Counted from the stretch's first letter, positions 5,615-13,901 are shown. The stretch is DNA of 20,185 bases from Bacillota bacterium (GCA_023410535.1 JAEYPR010000025.1:1-20185); one strand, 5' to 3'. The notes: a model not told the origin generated them from the sequence alone. Numbers and translations: made by a program.

Positions 5615-6523
5615 TCAGATCGGAATCTCAAAACCGATTTCCCGCAATAACATTGCCAGTTTAAAAACCCGCTCCAACGGCAGATCGGCCCCATACCAAA
5701 ATCCCAAATTCATCTCAAAATAGGAGCGCAGGATCGCCTCGCCAAGGGCGGGATAGACTGGCACCATCGCATTACAGTGCTTAACGGTAATCGTGTGCTC
5801 AACGTTGATACTGTTTAGGGAAGGATAGGTTTGAAACAATTCGCAGCGAACCACCCGGTTTGAACTACGCGGCAATTTCAGATTCGGAGTGGGTCCGCAT
5901 TTCACGATGATCTTCGCCCCTTTATAATCGGCCGGCGGCGTTGCATAGATCTGCGGGGAAATTCCGGTCTCATAAGCAACCAGTTCCCCAGTGCGTTCCA
6001 GTAGACGGGTGTTGGGCGAAACCAAGATCAAAAAACGAAGTTCCCGGGCGAGCAGGCGGGCGCAAGCTACTCCTAGGTTTCCTTCCTCCCATAAGATCAT
6101 CGCCTTTGCCTTTTGCGGCGCAATATCATAATTTCTGATCAACCGCCGGAAACGCTTGATAAATAACAGCAATTCCAAGGTCTTCCCGTCGCTGACTCCC
6201 GGAAAACCCGGGGTACCCAAAACCGATTCCGGCGGAACAAACTCTGTCCCCGGGTCTAGTCCGAGCACTTTTACCTTGCGTTCGGCAATCTCCTCCGTCA
6301 GACGTTCCCATAGCTTGACTGTTTTCGGCGCGTCCCACACTCCAGCCGAATCTTCGGGAATCTGCCAAGCCCAACCTTGGACCTCTTGGTCTGGGAGGAT
6401 TCCAACGATCTCGCCGCTAAAATGCGGCCCAAACCAATACCGCCATTTATCCGGTACCCATTGCCGCCACAAACTGCGTTTTTTCGCAGCCAATAATTGT
6501 GAAACCAATCCAAAGTTACTCAT
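5615..6523 (-). CDS. Uncharacterised protein with Rossmann-like middle segment, partner of the 'quinate dehydrogenase' family gene
   Basis: A 302-residue protein from the ATG at 6523. The frame extends to 6610, but GAGGGG lies 7 nt before 6523. The N-terminus (GLVSQLLAAKKRSLWRQWVP) is followed by a short EIVGILP strand, a conserved-looking block VLGLDPGTEFVPPESVLGTPGFPGVSDGKTLE, and then KAMILWEEGNLGVACARLLA (about residues 160-180). This last piece has the shape of a beta-alpha nucleotide-binding start with a degenerate glycine motif. I do not recognise a named family. The order 'DGKTLE, helix, beta-strand, Gly-rich turn' echoes the neighbouring gene product (DGSGLKNTLE, then GKRVLMVSAVDRFGMAEA), so the two may be distant paralogues. 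The ribosome binding site is buried in a 12-bp intercistronic hairpin. No function is proposed. Confidence 0.8.
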   Translation of the reverse strand: MSNFGLVSQLLAAKKRSLWRQWVPDKWRYWFGPHFSGEIVGILPDQEVQGWAWQIPEDSAGVWDAPKTVKLWERLTEEIAERKVKVLGLDPGTEFVPPESVLGTPGFPGVSDGKTLELLLFIKRFRRLIRNYDIAPQKAKAMILWEEGNLGVACARLLARELRFLILVSPNTRLLERTGELVAYETGISPQIYATPPADYKGAKIIVKCGPTPNLKLPRSSNRVVRCELFQTYPSLNSINVEHTITVKHCNAMVPVYPALGEAILRSYFEMNLGFWYGADLPLERVFKLAMLLREIGFEIPI

Positions 6524-6525
6524 GA

Positions 6526-6557
6526 CACCGCCCCTCAGATAAATATGAGGGGCGGTG
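6526..6557 (-). promoter_or_regulatory. Intercistronic hairpin that buries the ribosome binding site
   Basis: CACCGCCCCTCA (6526-6537) and TGAGGGGCGGTG (6546-6557) form a perfect 12-bp stem with an 8-nt loop. On the minus strand the GAGGGG ribosome binding site of the 5615-6523 gene is within the 3' arm, ending 7 nt before the ATG. No T-run follows, so it is not a normal terminator. It could limit translation of the downstream gene, or protect or process the mRNA. Confidence 0.75.
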
Positions 6558-6569
6558 CAATAATATGTC

Positions 6570-7484
6570 TTATTCGGACTGTTCCGCCAAGCGGACGACC
6601 CTTGGTTCAAAGCGCAGCCGTTCCAACAAACTGAGATAATCAGCTTCGGTCAACTCCGGCGGTTGCTTCCCGGAAAACGATACGAGCAAGGCTTCCATAA
6701 CATTGGTACCAAAGGACCGACCGGAGAATTCCGGAGTGGAGGTCACCAGCATCAGGGCATTCCGCCGTTTCAGCTCGGCGACGTCCGTCGCGGTCACTGT
6801 ATTGGTGACAATAATTTTGCCGGTCAAGTCGAGCGGCATATATTTCCGGATATAAAGAAAGTCCCCCGCGATAATATCGGCCCCTTGAAAGTAACTGCTG
6901 TATTTAGGGGAACTTTGGTCTTGTTTGGAACCGGTGGGATACAGCATGGTAAAGGGTAATTGGGTGAAAACCGGCAACGCCAAACCGGCAATGCGTTGCA
7001 ACCCTTTTAGGGTTCGAATCGGGAACGGGATTCCCAAAGCGAAGATCAGATCGCCAAAGATCATGCGGCAGCCGGCGGCGTCAAATGCCTCGGCCATTCC
7101 GAAGCGGTCGACCGCCGAAACCATTAAAACCCGTTTTCCGGGCAGATCAATTCCGAGATTGGTGCCAAGGTAGCGAACCACGGCCCGTTCCAGCGTATTT
7201 TTCAACCCGCTGCCGTCAAGGATGGGCGACTTGGCGGCAGCCTGGGCGATCCGGGCGGCATCGCGGATGATATAGCGTTTCTTGCCGGCAAATAAATAAA
7301 GATCGATTCCTCCCATTCCAAAGGCCGCTACTTCGCCATCAAGCTTTTTAATGAGTTCAATGGCTTTGGCCAGACTGCCGTTGGTCCCGATCCGTTCCAC
7401 CACCACCGGTTCGCCGAAGAATTCGACTTCGGCGCGGTGATCCCGGCTGGAACTCCCCAAACTGATGCTGACAATCCGTTTCAT
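6570..7484 (-). CDS. Protein of the family commonly named 'quinate 5-dehydrogenase'
   Basis: A 304-residue cytoplasmic protein. The beginning (MKRIVSISLGSSSRDHRAEVEFFGE), the AFGMGGIDLYLFAGKKRYIIRDA block (about 54-76), PILDGSGLKNTLERAVVRYLG (about 85-107), GKRVLMVSAVDRFGMAEAFDAAGC (Rossmann-type strand-turn-helix, about 116-138) and the late GRSFGTNVMEALL are characteristic of a Bacillota family that databases label quinate 5-dehydrogenase. It lacks the usual shikimate/quinate dehydrogenase substrate motif as I know it, so the name may be a carry-over from a remote domain match and the reaction is not established. The start has AGGAGGAG 6 nt upstream. It lies 69 bp after dusB and is followed by the unknown partner gene across the 6526-6557 hairpin. 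Confidence 0.8.
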   Translation of the reverse strand: MKRIVSISLGSSSRDHRAEVEFFGEPVVVERIGTNGSLAKAIELIKKLDGEVAAFGMGGIDLYLFAGKKRYIIRDAARIAQAAAKSPILDGSGLKNTLERAVVRYLGTNLGIDLPGKRVLMVSAVDRFGMAEAFDAAGCRMIFGDLIFALGIPFPIRTLKGLQRIAGLALPVFTQLPFTMLYPTGSKQDQSSPKYSSYFQGADIIAGDFLYIRKYMPLDLTGKIIVTNTVTATDVAELKRRNALMLVTSTPEFSGRSFGTNVMEALLVSFSGKQPPELTEADYLSLLERLRFEPRVVRLAEQSE

Positions 7485-7553
7485 TGTCTCCTCCTAGGTA
7501 TATCACGCCAAGAATCCAATGGTTACTGCGGGAACAACATTGGCTGGCGCCGC

Positions 7554-8540
7554 TTAGTCAACCCGCACTCCCAATCCGGCAGCGTATTCCGTCAGTAAAG
7601 CGGTTAACTCGGCCGGGTCGCTGATCGCATTGATCCGCTCCCGCATCCGGGCCGATCCCGGCATGCCTTTCAGATACCAGCCAAAATGCTTCCGCATTTC
7701 TTTAATGCCCCGGTCTTGCCCGGAGTATTCCAGTTGATACTGTAAATGACGGAAGATCACCCGGAATTGTTCTGCCAAATCCGGTTCGTCCAATAACAGC
7801 CCTTGTTCCAGGTAAGCAACAACCTGCCCCAAAAGCCACGGTCGGCCCATGACCGCCTGTCCGATCATGACGCCGTCACAACCGGTCTCCGTCATCATCC
7901 GCGCCGCCGCTTGCGGCGAATCCACATCGCCGTTGCCGATGACCGGAATCGCGACGCTCGCCTTGATCTTGGCAATCCAGTCCCACTCGGCCTTTCCCTG
8001 ATAAAATTGCTGCCGGGTCCGGGCGTGCAGCGTCACCGCCGCCGCACCGTTGGCCTCGGCAACTTTCGCCAAATCAGGGGCGACCAACTGGTGCTCGTCC
8101 CAACCCAAACGAAACTTGACGGTCACCGGCACCGGCACGCTGGCGGCCACCGCTTTGATGATCGCGCCGGCCAACGGCAGATTGTTCATCAGCGCTGAGC
8201 CTTCTCCGTTGGAAACGATCTTGGGAACGGGACACCCCATATTAATATCGACGACGTCCACGCCTTCCCGGACGATCCGTTGCGCCGCCTCCGCCATCAA
8301 CCCCGGGTCCGAACCGAAGATCTGCATGCTGAGCGGTCGCTCCGCCGGATCAACCCGGATCATTTCAGCCGTTTTGGCGCTCTTAAAATGCAATGCGGCG
8401 GCGCTGACCATTTCCGTACAAAGCAGACCGGGGTGGTAGGCTTTGATAATCTTGCGGAACGGCGGATCGGTGATCCCGGCCATCGGAGCCAGCACCACCG
8501 GATTGTCGAAAGTTAGATTGCCAATGGTTAATTTGCGCAT
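7554..8540 (-). CDS. dusB: tRNA-dihydrouridine synthase (DusB type)
   Basis: A 328-residue FMN enzyme that reduces specific uridines of tRNA to dihydrouridine. The TIM-barrel N-terminus has VVLAPMAGITDPPFR (flavin site). DINMGCPVPKI carries the catalytic Cys (about residue 103), VTVKFRLGWD the Lys that contacts the flavin, VTLHARTRQQFYQGKAEWDWI the tRNA/FMN-binding His region, and GNGDV and GVMIGQAVMGRPW the phosphate-binding end. The C-terminal helical domain binds tRNA. The ATG follows the hflX stop by 2 nt (TAAAGATG) and there is no strong ribosome binding site, so translation is probably coupled to hflX. Confidence 0.96.
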   Translation of the reverse strand: MRKLTIGNLTFDNPVVLAPMAGITDPPFRKIIKAYHPGLLCTEMVSAAALHFKSAKTAEMIRVDPAERPLSMQIFGSDPGLMAEAAQRIVREGVDVVDINMGCPVPKIVSNGEGSALMNNLPLAGAIIKAVAASVPVPVTVKFRLGWDEHQLVAPDLAKVAEANGAAAVTLHARTRQQFYQGKAEWDWIAKIKASVAIPVIGNGDVDSPQAAARMMTETGCDGVMIGQAVMGRPWLLGQVVAYLEQGLLLDEPDLAEQFRVIFRHLQYQLEYSGQDRGIKEMRKHFGWYLKGMPGSARMRERINAISDPAELTALLTEYAAGLGVRVD

Positions 8541-8542
8541 CT

Positions 8543-9814
8543 TTATTCATCTTTCAAAAAACGACGGTATTTATGGGCGAAACTGCGTTCCATTTCCACG
8601 CGCAAGACGACGCCGGATTCGGTATATTCCTCTTCCAGCACCCGGCATTGGCGGTGGAACAATTCCACCAACCCCGCCTCGGGAAATGGGATCAAAAAAC
8701 GGAATTTGCCCATTCCGGCCGCCAACCGTTGTTGAATGGCGGCGAATAATTCGTCGATCCCCATCCCAGTCAAGGCTGATACGGGAATTCCCGCCCAATC
8801 GCCGGCCAAACGATTGATCGTATGCGGCGAATCCAATTGATCGGCTTTATTCAAGACCATCAAGGTCTCTTTGGACGTCACGTCCAATTCCTTTAACACC
8901 TGTTGGACCGCTGCAAAACGCCGGGTCAGATCCGGGGCGCCGGCATCCATCACATGCAAAATTAACGTTGCCTTGACGGTCTCCTCCAAGGTTGCCTTGA
9001 ACGCCGCTACCAGTTGGTGGGGTAATTTGCTGATAAATCCTACGGTATCGAGCAAGATGACGCTCTGGTTATTAGGCAGGTTGACTTGGCGCGAGAGCGG
9101 GTCCAACGTGTCGAAAAGGCGGTTTTGAGCGGATGTCTCGGCTTGGGTCAAGCGGTTAAACAAGGTTGACTTACCGGCATTGGTATACCCAACCATCGCG
9201 ACGGTCGGAATCTCATTTTTCTCCCGTAAATGCCGTTGCACCGAACGGTTCTGTTGCACCTCGGCCAACTCGCGCCGCAGGTCGGCAAGGCGTTGTCGCA
9301 CCGCGCGACGGTCCGCTTCCAGTTTCGTCTCGCCGGGACCGCGGGTCCCGATGCCGCCCCCTTGCCGGGACATGGCTAAGCCTGCCCCGCCCAAGCGCGG
9401 GAGGGCATAGTTCAATTGCGCCAATTCCACTTGGAGTTTACCTTCACGGCTTTGAGCCCGTTGCGCGAAGATATCCAGGATTAAATTGGTCCGGTCGATC
9501 ACTTTCACCCCGGTCTGTTCCGACAGGTTCCGGGCTTGCACTGGCGAAAGTTCCTGCAAGCTGATGACCAGATCGGCTTCGAACGCTTTTACTTGTTCCG
9601 CGACGAAAGCCGCCTTGCCGGAACCGAAAAACAACGCCGGATCAGGCGTCTCCCGGGCTTGGGTCACCCGCGCCGCTACTGCGGCGCCGGCGGTGTTAAC
9701 CAACTCGGTGAATTCGGACCATTCGTATTCAGTCTCCCGTTCGGTCCATTCGGAACTGGTGATTCCAATTAAAACAGCCTTTTCGGGCCGGATTGCTGTT
9801 GAACGCATCATCAT
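8543..9814 (-). CDS. hflX: Ribosome-associated GTPase HflX
   Basis: A 423-residue GTPase that binds the 50S subunit and, in known members, splits stalled or stress-inactivated ribosomes. The N-terminal HflX domain shows ELSPVQARNLSEQTGVKVIDRTNLILDIFAQRA. The linker has the family hallmark GGGIGTRGPGETKLE (about 152-166) and a long coiled coil. The G domain has G1 GYTNAGKST (about 208-216), G3 DTVGF and G4 NKAD. The end is a small C-terminal domain. The start ATG overlaps the coaX stop (ATGA), and two further in-frame ATG codons follow at once, so the exact start could be 9814, 9811 or 9808. The weak ribosome binding site fits coupling to coaX. Confidence 0.96.
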   Translation of the reverse strand: MMMRSTAIRPEKAVLIGITSSEWTERETEYEWSEFTELVNTAGAAVAARVTQARETPDPALFFGSGKAAFVAEQVKAFEADLVISLQELSPVQARNLSEQTGVKVIDRTNLILDIFAQRAQSREGKLQVELAQLNYALPRLGGAGLAMSRQGGGIGTRGPGETKLEADRRAVRQRLADLRRELAEVQQNRSVQRHLREKNEIPTVAMVGYTNAGKSTLFNRLTQAETSAQNRLFDTLDPLSRQVNLPNNQSVILLDTVGFISKLPHQLVAAFKATLEETVKATLILHVMDAGAPDLTRRFAAVQQVLKELDVTSKETLMVLNKADQLDSPHTINRLAGDWAGIPVSALTGMGIDELFAAIQQRLAAGMGKFRFLIPFPEAGLVELFHRQCRVLEEEYTESGVVLRVEMERSFAHKYRRFLKDE

Positions 9815-10581
9815 AGATTACAATTCATCTCATAAATGAGACGGAGCCCCTCCAATGTTAGATACGGATTGATCGCATCAATAATCGTAGTATCCCCGGC
9901 GATCATTTCGGCTAAACCGCCGGTGGCGATCACCTTTGGGTCGCAGTTTAACTCGGCCTTGATCCGGGTCACCAAACTTTCGACCAACCCGATATAACCG
10001 AAGTACAAACCGGATTGGATGCTGTTGATAGTGTTCTTGCCAATCACCGTCTTGGGACGGGCGATCTCCACCCGGGGCAATTTGGCGGTCCGGACAAACA
10101 ACGCTTCACTAGTGATTCCCAAACCCGGTGCGATGGCTCCCCCCAAATATTCGCCCGACGGGGCAATGGCGCAAAAAGTGGTGGCGGTACCGAAATCAAT
10201 GATGATCAACGGCGCGCCATATCGTTGAATTCCCGCCACTGCGTTGACCACCCGGTCCGCTCCGATTTCCCGCGGGTTTTCATACTTGATCGCCAGTCCG
10301 GTTTTGACGCCGGGGCCGACCTCAAGTGGTTTCACTTTGAAGTATTTTTTCACCATTCCACTGAAAAGTCCGGTGACCGGCGGTACGACGCTTGAGATGA
10401 TGGCGGCGGTCACGGTCCCGGGATCCAAACCGCTTTCCTGAAAGAGGTTTTTAAGCAGGATGCCATACTCATCGACGGTCTTCAAACGGTCGGTCGCCAA
10501 CCGCCAATCGGCAGCCAGGCGTTTCCCGTCGTATACCCCGACTACGGTGTTGGTATTGCCGATATCAAAAACTAACAGCAT
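9811..10581 (-). CDS. coaX: Type III pantothenate kinase
   Basis: A 256-residue enzyme that phosphorylates pantothenate, the first step of coenzyme A synthesis. Type III features are visible: an N-terminal ASKHA phosphate loop FDIGNTNT (about residues 5-12), a GPGVKTGLAIKYENPREIGADRVVNAVAG block with the catalytic Asp (about 90-120), IIDFGTATTF (about 130-139) and a late ATGGLAEMI. The GTG at 10590 is a possible start, but GGAG lies 8 nt before the ATG at 10581 and the length then matches the family. It follows the Nif3-like gene by 5 nt and overlaps hflX by 4 nt, so the genes form one transcription unit. Confidence 0.96.
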   Translation of the reverse strand: MLLVFDIGNTNTVVGVYDGKRLAADWRLATDRLKTVDEYGILLKNLFQESGLDPGTVTAAIISSVVPPVTGLFSGMVKKYFKVKPLEVGPGVKTGLAIKYENPREIGADRVVNAVAGIQRYGAPLIIIDFGTATTFCAIAPSGEYLGGAIAPGLGITSEALFVRTAKLPRVEIARPKTVIGKNTINSIQSGLYFGYIGLVESLVTRIKAELNCDPKVIATGGLAEMIAGDTTIIDAINPYLTLEGLRLIYEMNCNL

Positions 10582-10586
10582 GTCTC

Positions 10587-11417
10587 TCACTCCATTTTAT
10601 CGAATAACGAAAATAATGATAACGTCTCCTCGGAGTCACTGTCGGGGAAATCCTCGGTCAAAGCGGCGCTATACATATCGGCAATCGAGTAGTTCGTAAA
10701 ATAATTGCAGGCGTAATAACCGTCCAACCGTTCAACCGGACAGTCGGCCTGCAGCCGGTCGGACAGAATTTGGGCGAAACGTTTCATCCCCATCCGCGCC
10801 ACGGTGCTGTGACCAAGGTCAACCATTTTCAAGTCGTGATTAACGCCAAACCGCAACGCCGCCAAGGTCAGCTCGCCGGAGAGCAAGGTGTCGCAACCGT
10901 TGGCAATACAAGTTTCCCAAAGTTCGCGATGGTGCGGCAGGAATCCCGCCCCCAACCAGATCGCCACCCGTTTGACCGGAGCCCGCAACTCACCGGAGTA
11001 AGGCACGACGGTGATCTCCAAGGAACGTTGGCATGTTTCGATCAGGTTTCGCAACAAGGTATCGGTGGTTCCGAAAGCCAACTGCTGCCGATAGTCCAGG
11101 TCGGTCAAAGCCAACGCGTTGGCCAATTCCGGTATGATCCCTTGCGGCGCGAGGTTCCAAGCATTATGCAGCGCTACAATGCGCAAGCGGCCGCTGACAA
11201 CCGGTTCGGCAGGTTCTCCGGTCCAGGGATGATAGGTAAGCAACAGATTGATCCCGCGCTGTTCGGCATAGAGCAAGTTTTCCGGCGTCGGATCAACCGC
11301 CACGCCGATCTTATGTACTTGCCACTTAGGTTCAAGCGGCGGGAGCGACGGTGATTGGCGCCCCATAAAATTTGGGGCCAATTCGTTGATGATCTTGGCT
11401 AAAGCTTCGAACTCCAT
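10587..11417 (-). CDS. Nif3-like dinuclear-metal-centre family protein with altered ligands
   Basis: A 276-residue protein (280 if the ATG at 11429 is used; its ribosome binding site is then too close). The Nif3/YbgI/YqfO layout is recognisable: VAVDPTPENLLYAEQRGINLLLTYHPW, then RIVALHNAWNLAPQGI, VKRVAIWLGAGF, GCDTLLSGELTLAALRFG and DLGHSTVARMGMKRF. In typical members two metal ions are held by HH in the first block, D in 'HTNLD', and H and E in 'GH...E'. Here these positions read YH, N, H and A or V, so up to three of five ligands are replaced. The protein may have lost or changed its metal site. It is the first gene of the coaX-hflX-dusB unit. The molecular role of this family is not settled. 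Confidence 0.82.
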   Translation of the reverse strand: MEFEALAKIINELAPNFMGRQSPSLPPLEPKWQVHKIGVAVDPTPENLLYAEQRGINLLLTYHPWTGEPAEPVVSGRLRIVALHNAWNLAPQGIIPELANALALTDLDYRQQLAFGTTDTLLRNLIETCQRSLEITVVPYSGELRAPVKRVAIWLGAGFLPHHRELWETCIANGCDTLLSGELTLAALRFGVNHDLKMVDLGHSTVARMGMKRFAQILSDRLQADCPVERLDGYYACNYFTNYSIADMYSAALTEDFPDSDSEETLSLFSLFDKME

Positions 11418-11537
11418 GGGGTCCCCCATTCTCCCAAAACATTAACCATCAATAACGCCGATGGTGTAATTTGCATCTTAAGTCTCGCCGGCAGGCGATG
11501 ATTTTGCAATCAATTATATCATACCGACTTCGGTTAA

Positions 11538-11565
11538 ATTATAACATAGTTTTGCCCTTTGCCAA
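11538..11565 (-). promoter_or_regulatory. Promoter of the nif3-like/coaX/hflX/dusB operon
   Basis: On the minus strand TTGGCA (11560-11565) and TATAAT (11538-11543, exact -10) are separated by 16 bp. The leader to the first ATG is about 115 nt and contains a small TCGCC/GGCGA hairpin. The remainder of the 11430-11759 gap holds the heptamer repeat at 11665-11699 and no clear plus-strand promoter. Confidence 0.7.
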
Positions 11566-11664
11566 CTGTCTGGTCAAAACAACCGTTCGCTAACTTTCGT
11601 CAATTTCAAAAAGGATTCCCTGCGTCAAAGTGGAATAAATACCTTTACTTGTAATTAAGCGCTG

Positions 11665-11699
11665 CCGTCGCCCGTCGCCCGTCGCCCGTCGCCCGTCGC
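11665..11699. repeat. Heptamer tandem repeat (CCGTCGC x5)
   Basis: Five perfect consecutive copies of the 7-bp unit CCGTCGC lie about 60 bp upstream of the plus-strand gene at 11760. Perfect short tandem repeats of this kind can vary in copy number. The location is between the gene and any promoter further upstream, so it would be in its leader. Confidence 0.95.
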
Positions 11700-11759
11700 T
11701 GGGTTCAGATCGTACATAACGGCGGCAATTTTCAAAAATCAATGAAAACGGAGGTTCGT

Positions 11760-12389
11760 ATGAAACGCTATTTTATCTTACTGCTCCTTATTTGTTTGGT
11801 TGTCGAAGCCAACTTCATGATCATTCGGGCTGAGTCCAATTATCATCCGATCAATGTCAATATGCAGATCAAATTTCACTATATTATTGAACACGTCGAC
11901 AAGAAGGACAGCACCTGGCAGCTAACCGTCGCCAAGAGCGCCTATCCGGAATCAGTCACCTATACCTGGACGCGGCCGCAAAAAGACCGTACCGACTGGA
12001 AAGGTACCCGGATTCTGCTTGATCTGAAAAACAGTAAGAACTTTAATCCCTGGTTCACCAATAACGAATCCAAAGCCACCACCGATACCGCGCCCTGGTT
12101 GTCACAGCTGGTCTTAAAAGAGTTGACCGAAAAAGGCCAATCGGCCGAATTTCGCGAAGGCGGCACCGGCGCGTTGAATTGGGCCCGCACAGCGCTGACG
12201 GTAAAGGAAAAGTTACTTTTCCCGGTAACCATCAACGGCAAACCGGAAGCCTTAAAAGCGTTAAAACTCAATAAAGGGATTGTGGTCTGGGACAATCCCA
12301 ACAACCCGCTGATCCTGGAGTACGAACCATTAGGCGTCCCTTTGGTTACCAGCATGACCGGTTGGAAAGTCGTCGAGATTAATTACTAA
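11760..12389 (+). CDS. Hypothetical secreted protein
   Basis: A 209-residue protein that I do not recognise. A signal peptide is clear: MKRYF, a hydrophobic core LLLLICLVVEANFMII, and a likely cleavage after RA (about residue 24). The mature part is hydrophilic with many beta-type segments (WQLTVAKSAYPESVTYTWTRP). It has no Cys, no repeats and no sorting signal, so it is likely released or held at the cell surface. The frame starts at 11742, but GGAGG lies 5 nt before the ATG at 11760 and the signal peptide begins there. It is a single-gene unit, divergent from the nif3-like operon and closed by the terminator at 12406-12442. Confidence 0.75.
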   Translation: MKRYFILLLLICLVVEANFMIIRAESNYHPINVNMQIKFHYIIEHVDKKDSTWQLTVAKSAYPESVTYTWTRPQKDRTDWKGTRILLDLKNSKNFNPWFTNNESKATTDTAPWLSQLVLKELTEKGQSAEFREGGTGALNWARTALTVKEKLLFPVTINGKPEALKALKLNKGIVVWDNPNNPLILEYEPLGVPLVTSMTGWKVVEINY

Positions 12390-12405
12390 TCCGGTTTAAA
12401 CCATC

Positions 12406-12442
12406 AAAAGCTGTTGCAAAATGAACATGCAACAGCTTTTTT
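12406..12442 (+). terminator. Terminator of the secreted-protein gene
   Basis: AAAAGCTGTTGCA and TGCAACAGCTTTT form a perfect 13-bp stem with a 9-nt loop, followed by more T. It starts 16 bp after the stop at 12389. Confidence 0.92.
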
Positions 12443-12537
12443 CATCACAGATCCAGCCTGCCGAACCGTATCAAAAAGCGCTTGTCGAATTAACCTTTCG
12501 GCCCGTTTGCCAACACTACTGAAGCGCAATCATCTAA

Positions 12538-13803
12538 TCAACGAAAGAACAGCCAAGTGACGACTCCGAATAATGGGATTAAAATCAGTCCGGAATAAGC
12601 CAGATATTCAAAAAAGTGCGGCGCTTTAAACCCTTGGCGTTCGGCAATGGCTTTCACCATGAAGTTCGGCCCGTTCCCGATATAGGTGTTAGCGCCCATG
12701 AAGACGGCTCCGCAACTGATGGCGACCAGCAAGTCGCTACGGACTCCCGCAATCACCGCCACTCCTTGTGAACCAATCGTCCGCGTCACATTCTCCGCTA
12801 GCGCAAAAAAGGTTGCATACGTGGGGGCATTGTCCAAAAACGAACTTAACCCGCCAACCAGCCAGAAATATTGTCCCGGTTTGGTGATTCCAAACGCCGC
12901 TCCGTGGGTTTCAAGCAACATCATCAGCGGTACCATCGTGATGAAGATTCCGGCAAATAAAACTGCGACCTCAATCAATGGGTGAAATGAAAATTGATTG
13001 ATTTCCCGCATTTCTTTCTTGGTGACCACCCACGACAGACCCGCCATCGCGACCATCGTCAATTCACGGAATCCGGCGGGAAATTGAAAAAAGACCGCCG
13101 CAAGCACCCCGGTCAAGAAAAGGAAATTGATTCCGCCCGCTACCCGAACCGTTTCTGTGGTAAACCGTTCTACTTTTTTAACCGTTTTTCCTTCGCGCCG
13201 GCATTGACGACAGTCCCAACCGTAGAACAATCCCAAGAGTACCCCGACGCCAACCAGCCAATGGGGTAATAACTGCAGATTCCAGCCAAACGGGACCCCG
13301 CGTAAATACCCCAGGAAAAGCGGGGGATCGCCTAATGGAGTCAAAGCGCCGCCGATGTTTGAGACCAAAAAGATAAAGAATACAATGAGATGTTTGACTG
13401 ATTGTCGTTCCCGGTTCATTTGCAATAACGGCCGGATCAGCAACATGCTGGCGCCGGTGGTACCGATGAAATTGGCTAGAATTGCCCCGGTCAAAAGGAC
13501 GGCGGTGTTCAAACCCGGCGTCCCTTGCCAACGGGTTGTAATGACGATTCCGCCGGTAATAATAAATAAGGCCGCCAGTAGGATAATAAATGACAGATAC
13601 TCCTCCAGCGCATGATTTAATTGCCGCCCGTAGTTCAGCACCAGAAAAATCAACACCGGCAAGGCCAGTACCCCCGAAACCAGGGCCTGATTACGGTTTT
13701 TCTCCCAAAAATGCGGGGCCGCCAACGGCAAGATGGCAATTGACATCAATAAAACAAAAAAAGGCAAAAACATTACCGTGGGAATTGCGACGGTTGAATG
13801 CAT
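12538..13803 (-). CDS. Na+/H+ antiporter-type carrier (ion transporter superfamily)
   Basis: A 421-residue polytopic membrane protein with about 10-12 hydrophobic segments throughout. The two most diagnostic stretches are IGTTGASMLLIRPLLQMN and NIGGALTPLGDPPLFLGYLRG, with a related second-half segment LSSFLDNAPTYATFFALA and the C-terminal GANTYIGNGPNFMVKAIAE. These repeated re-entrant-loop motifs are typical of the NhaD/ArsB/CitMHS-like carriers usually annotated as sodium:proton antiporter or putative citrate carrier. The transported ion is not decided by sequence. The start at 13803 has GAGGAGG about 5 nt upstream; the ATG codons at 13836 and 13830 lack one. A long leader with an attenuator-like hairpin precedes it, so expression may respond to an ion or metabolite. 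Confidence 0.85.
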   Translation of the reverse strand: MHSTVAIPTVMFLPFFVLLMSIAILPLAAPHFWEKNRNQALVSGVLALPVLIFLVLNYGRQLNHALEEYLSFIILLAALFIITGGIVITTRWQGTPGLNTAVLLTGAILANFIGTTGASMLLIRPLLQMNRERQSVKHLIVFFIFLVSNIGGALTPLGDPPLFLGYLRGVPFGWNLQLLPHWLVGVGVLLGLFYGWDCRQCRREGKTVKKVERFTTETVRVAGGINFLFLTGVLAAVFFQFPAGFRELTMVAMAGLSWVVTKKEMREINQFSFHPLIEVAVLFAGIFITMVPLMMLLETHGAAFGITKPGQYFWLVGGLSSFLDNAPTYATFFALAENVTRTIGSQGVAVIAGVRSDLLVAISCGAVFMGANTYIGNGPNFMVKAIAERQGFKAPHFFEYLAYSGLILIPLFGVVTWLFFR

Positions 13804-13869
13804 TACTACCTCCTCAGATTGGTTCGCCATAAGCATGACTCATGACAGAATTCGGATTTTGGGCATAAT

Positions 13870-13901
13870 AAAAGTGGGAAACTCTAATAAGAGCTTCCCA
13901 C
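13870..13901 (-). terminator. Terminator/attenuator in the antiporter leader
   Basis: On the minus strand GTGGGAAGCTC (13901-13891) pairs with GAGTTTCCCAC (13884-13874) over 11 bp including one G-U, with a TTATTA loop. TTTTATTAT follows. It lies downstream of a strong promoter (13972-14000) and upstream of the antiporter start, so it would stop leader transcripts unless remodelled. It also closes the ywmB unit. A competing hairpin is described in the findings. Confidence 0.8.
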
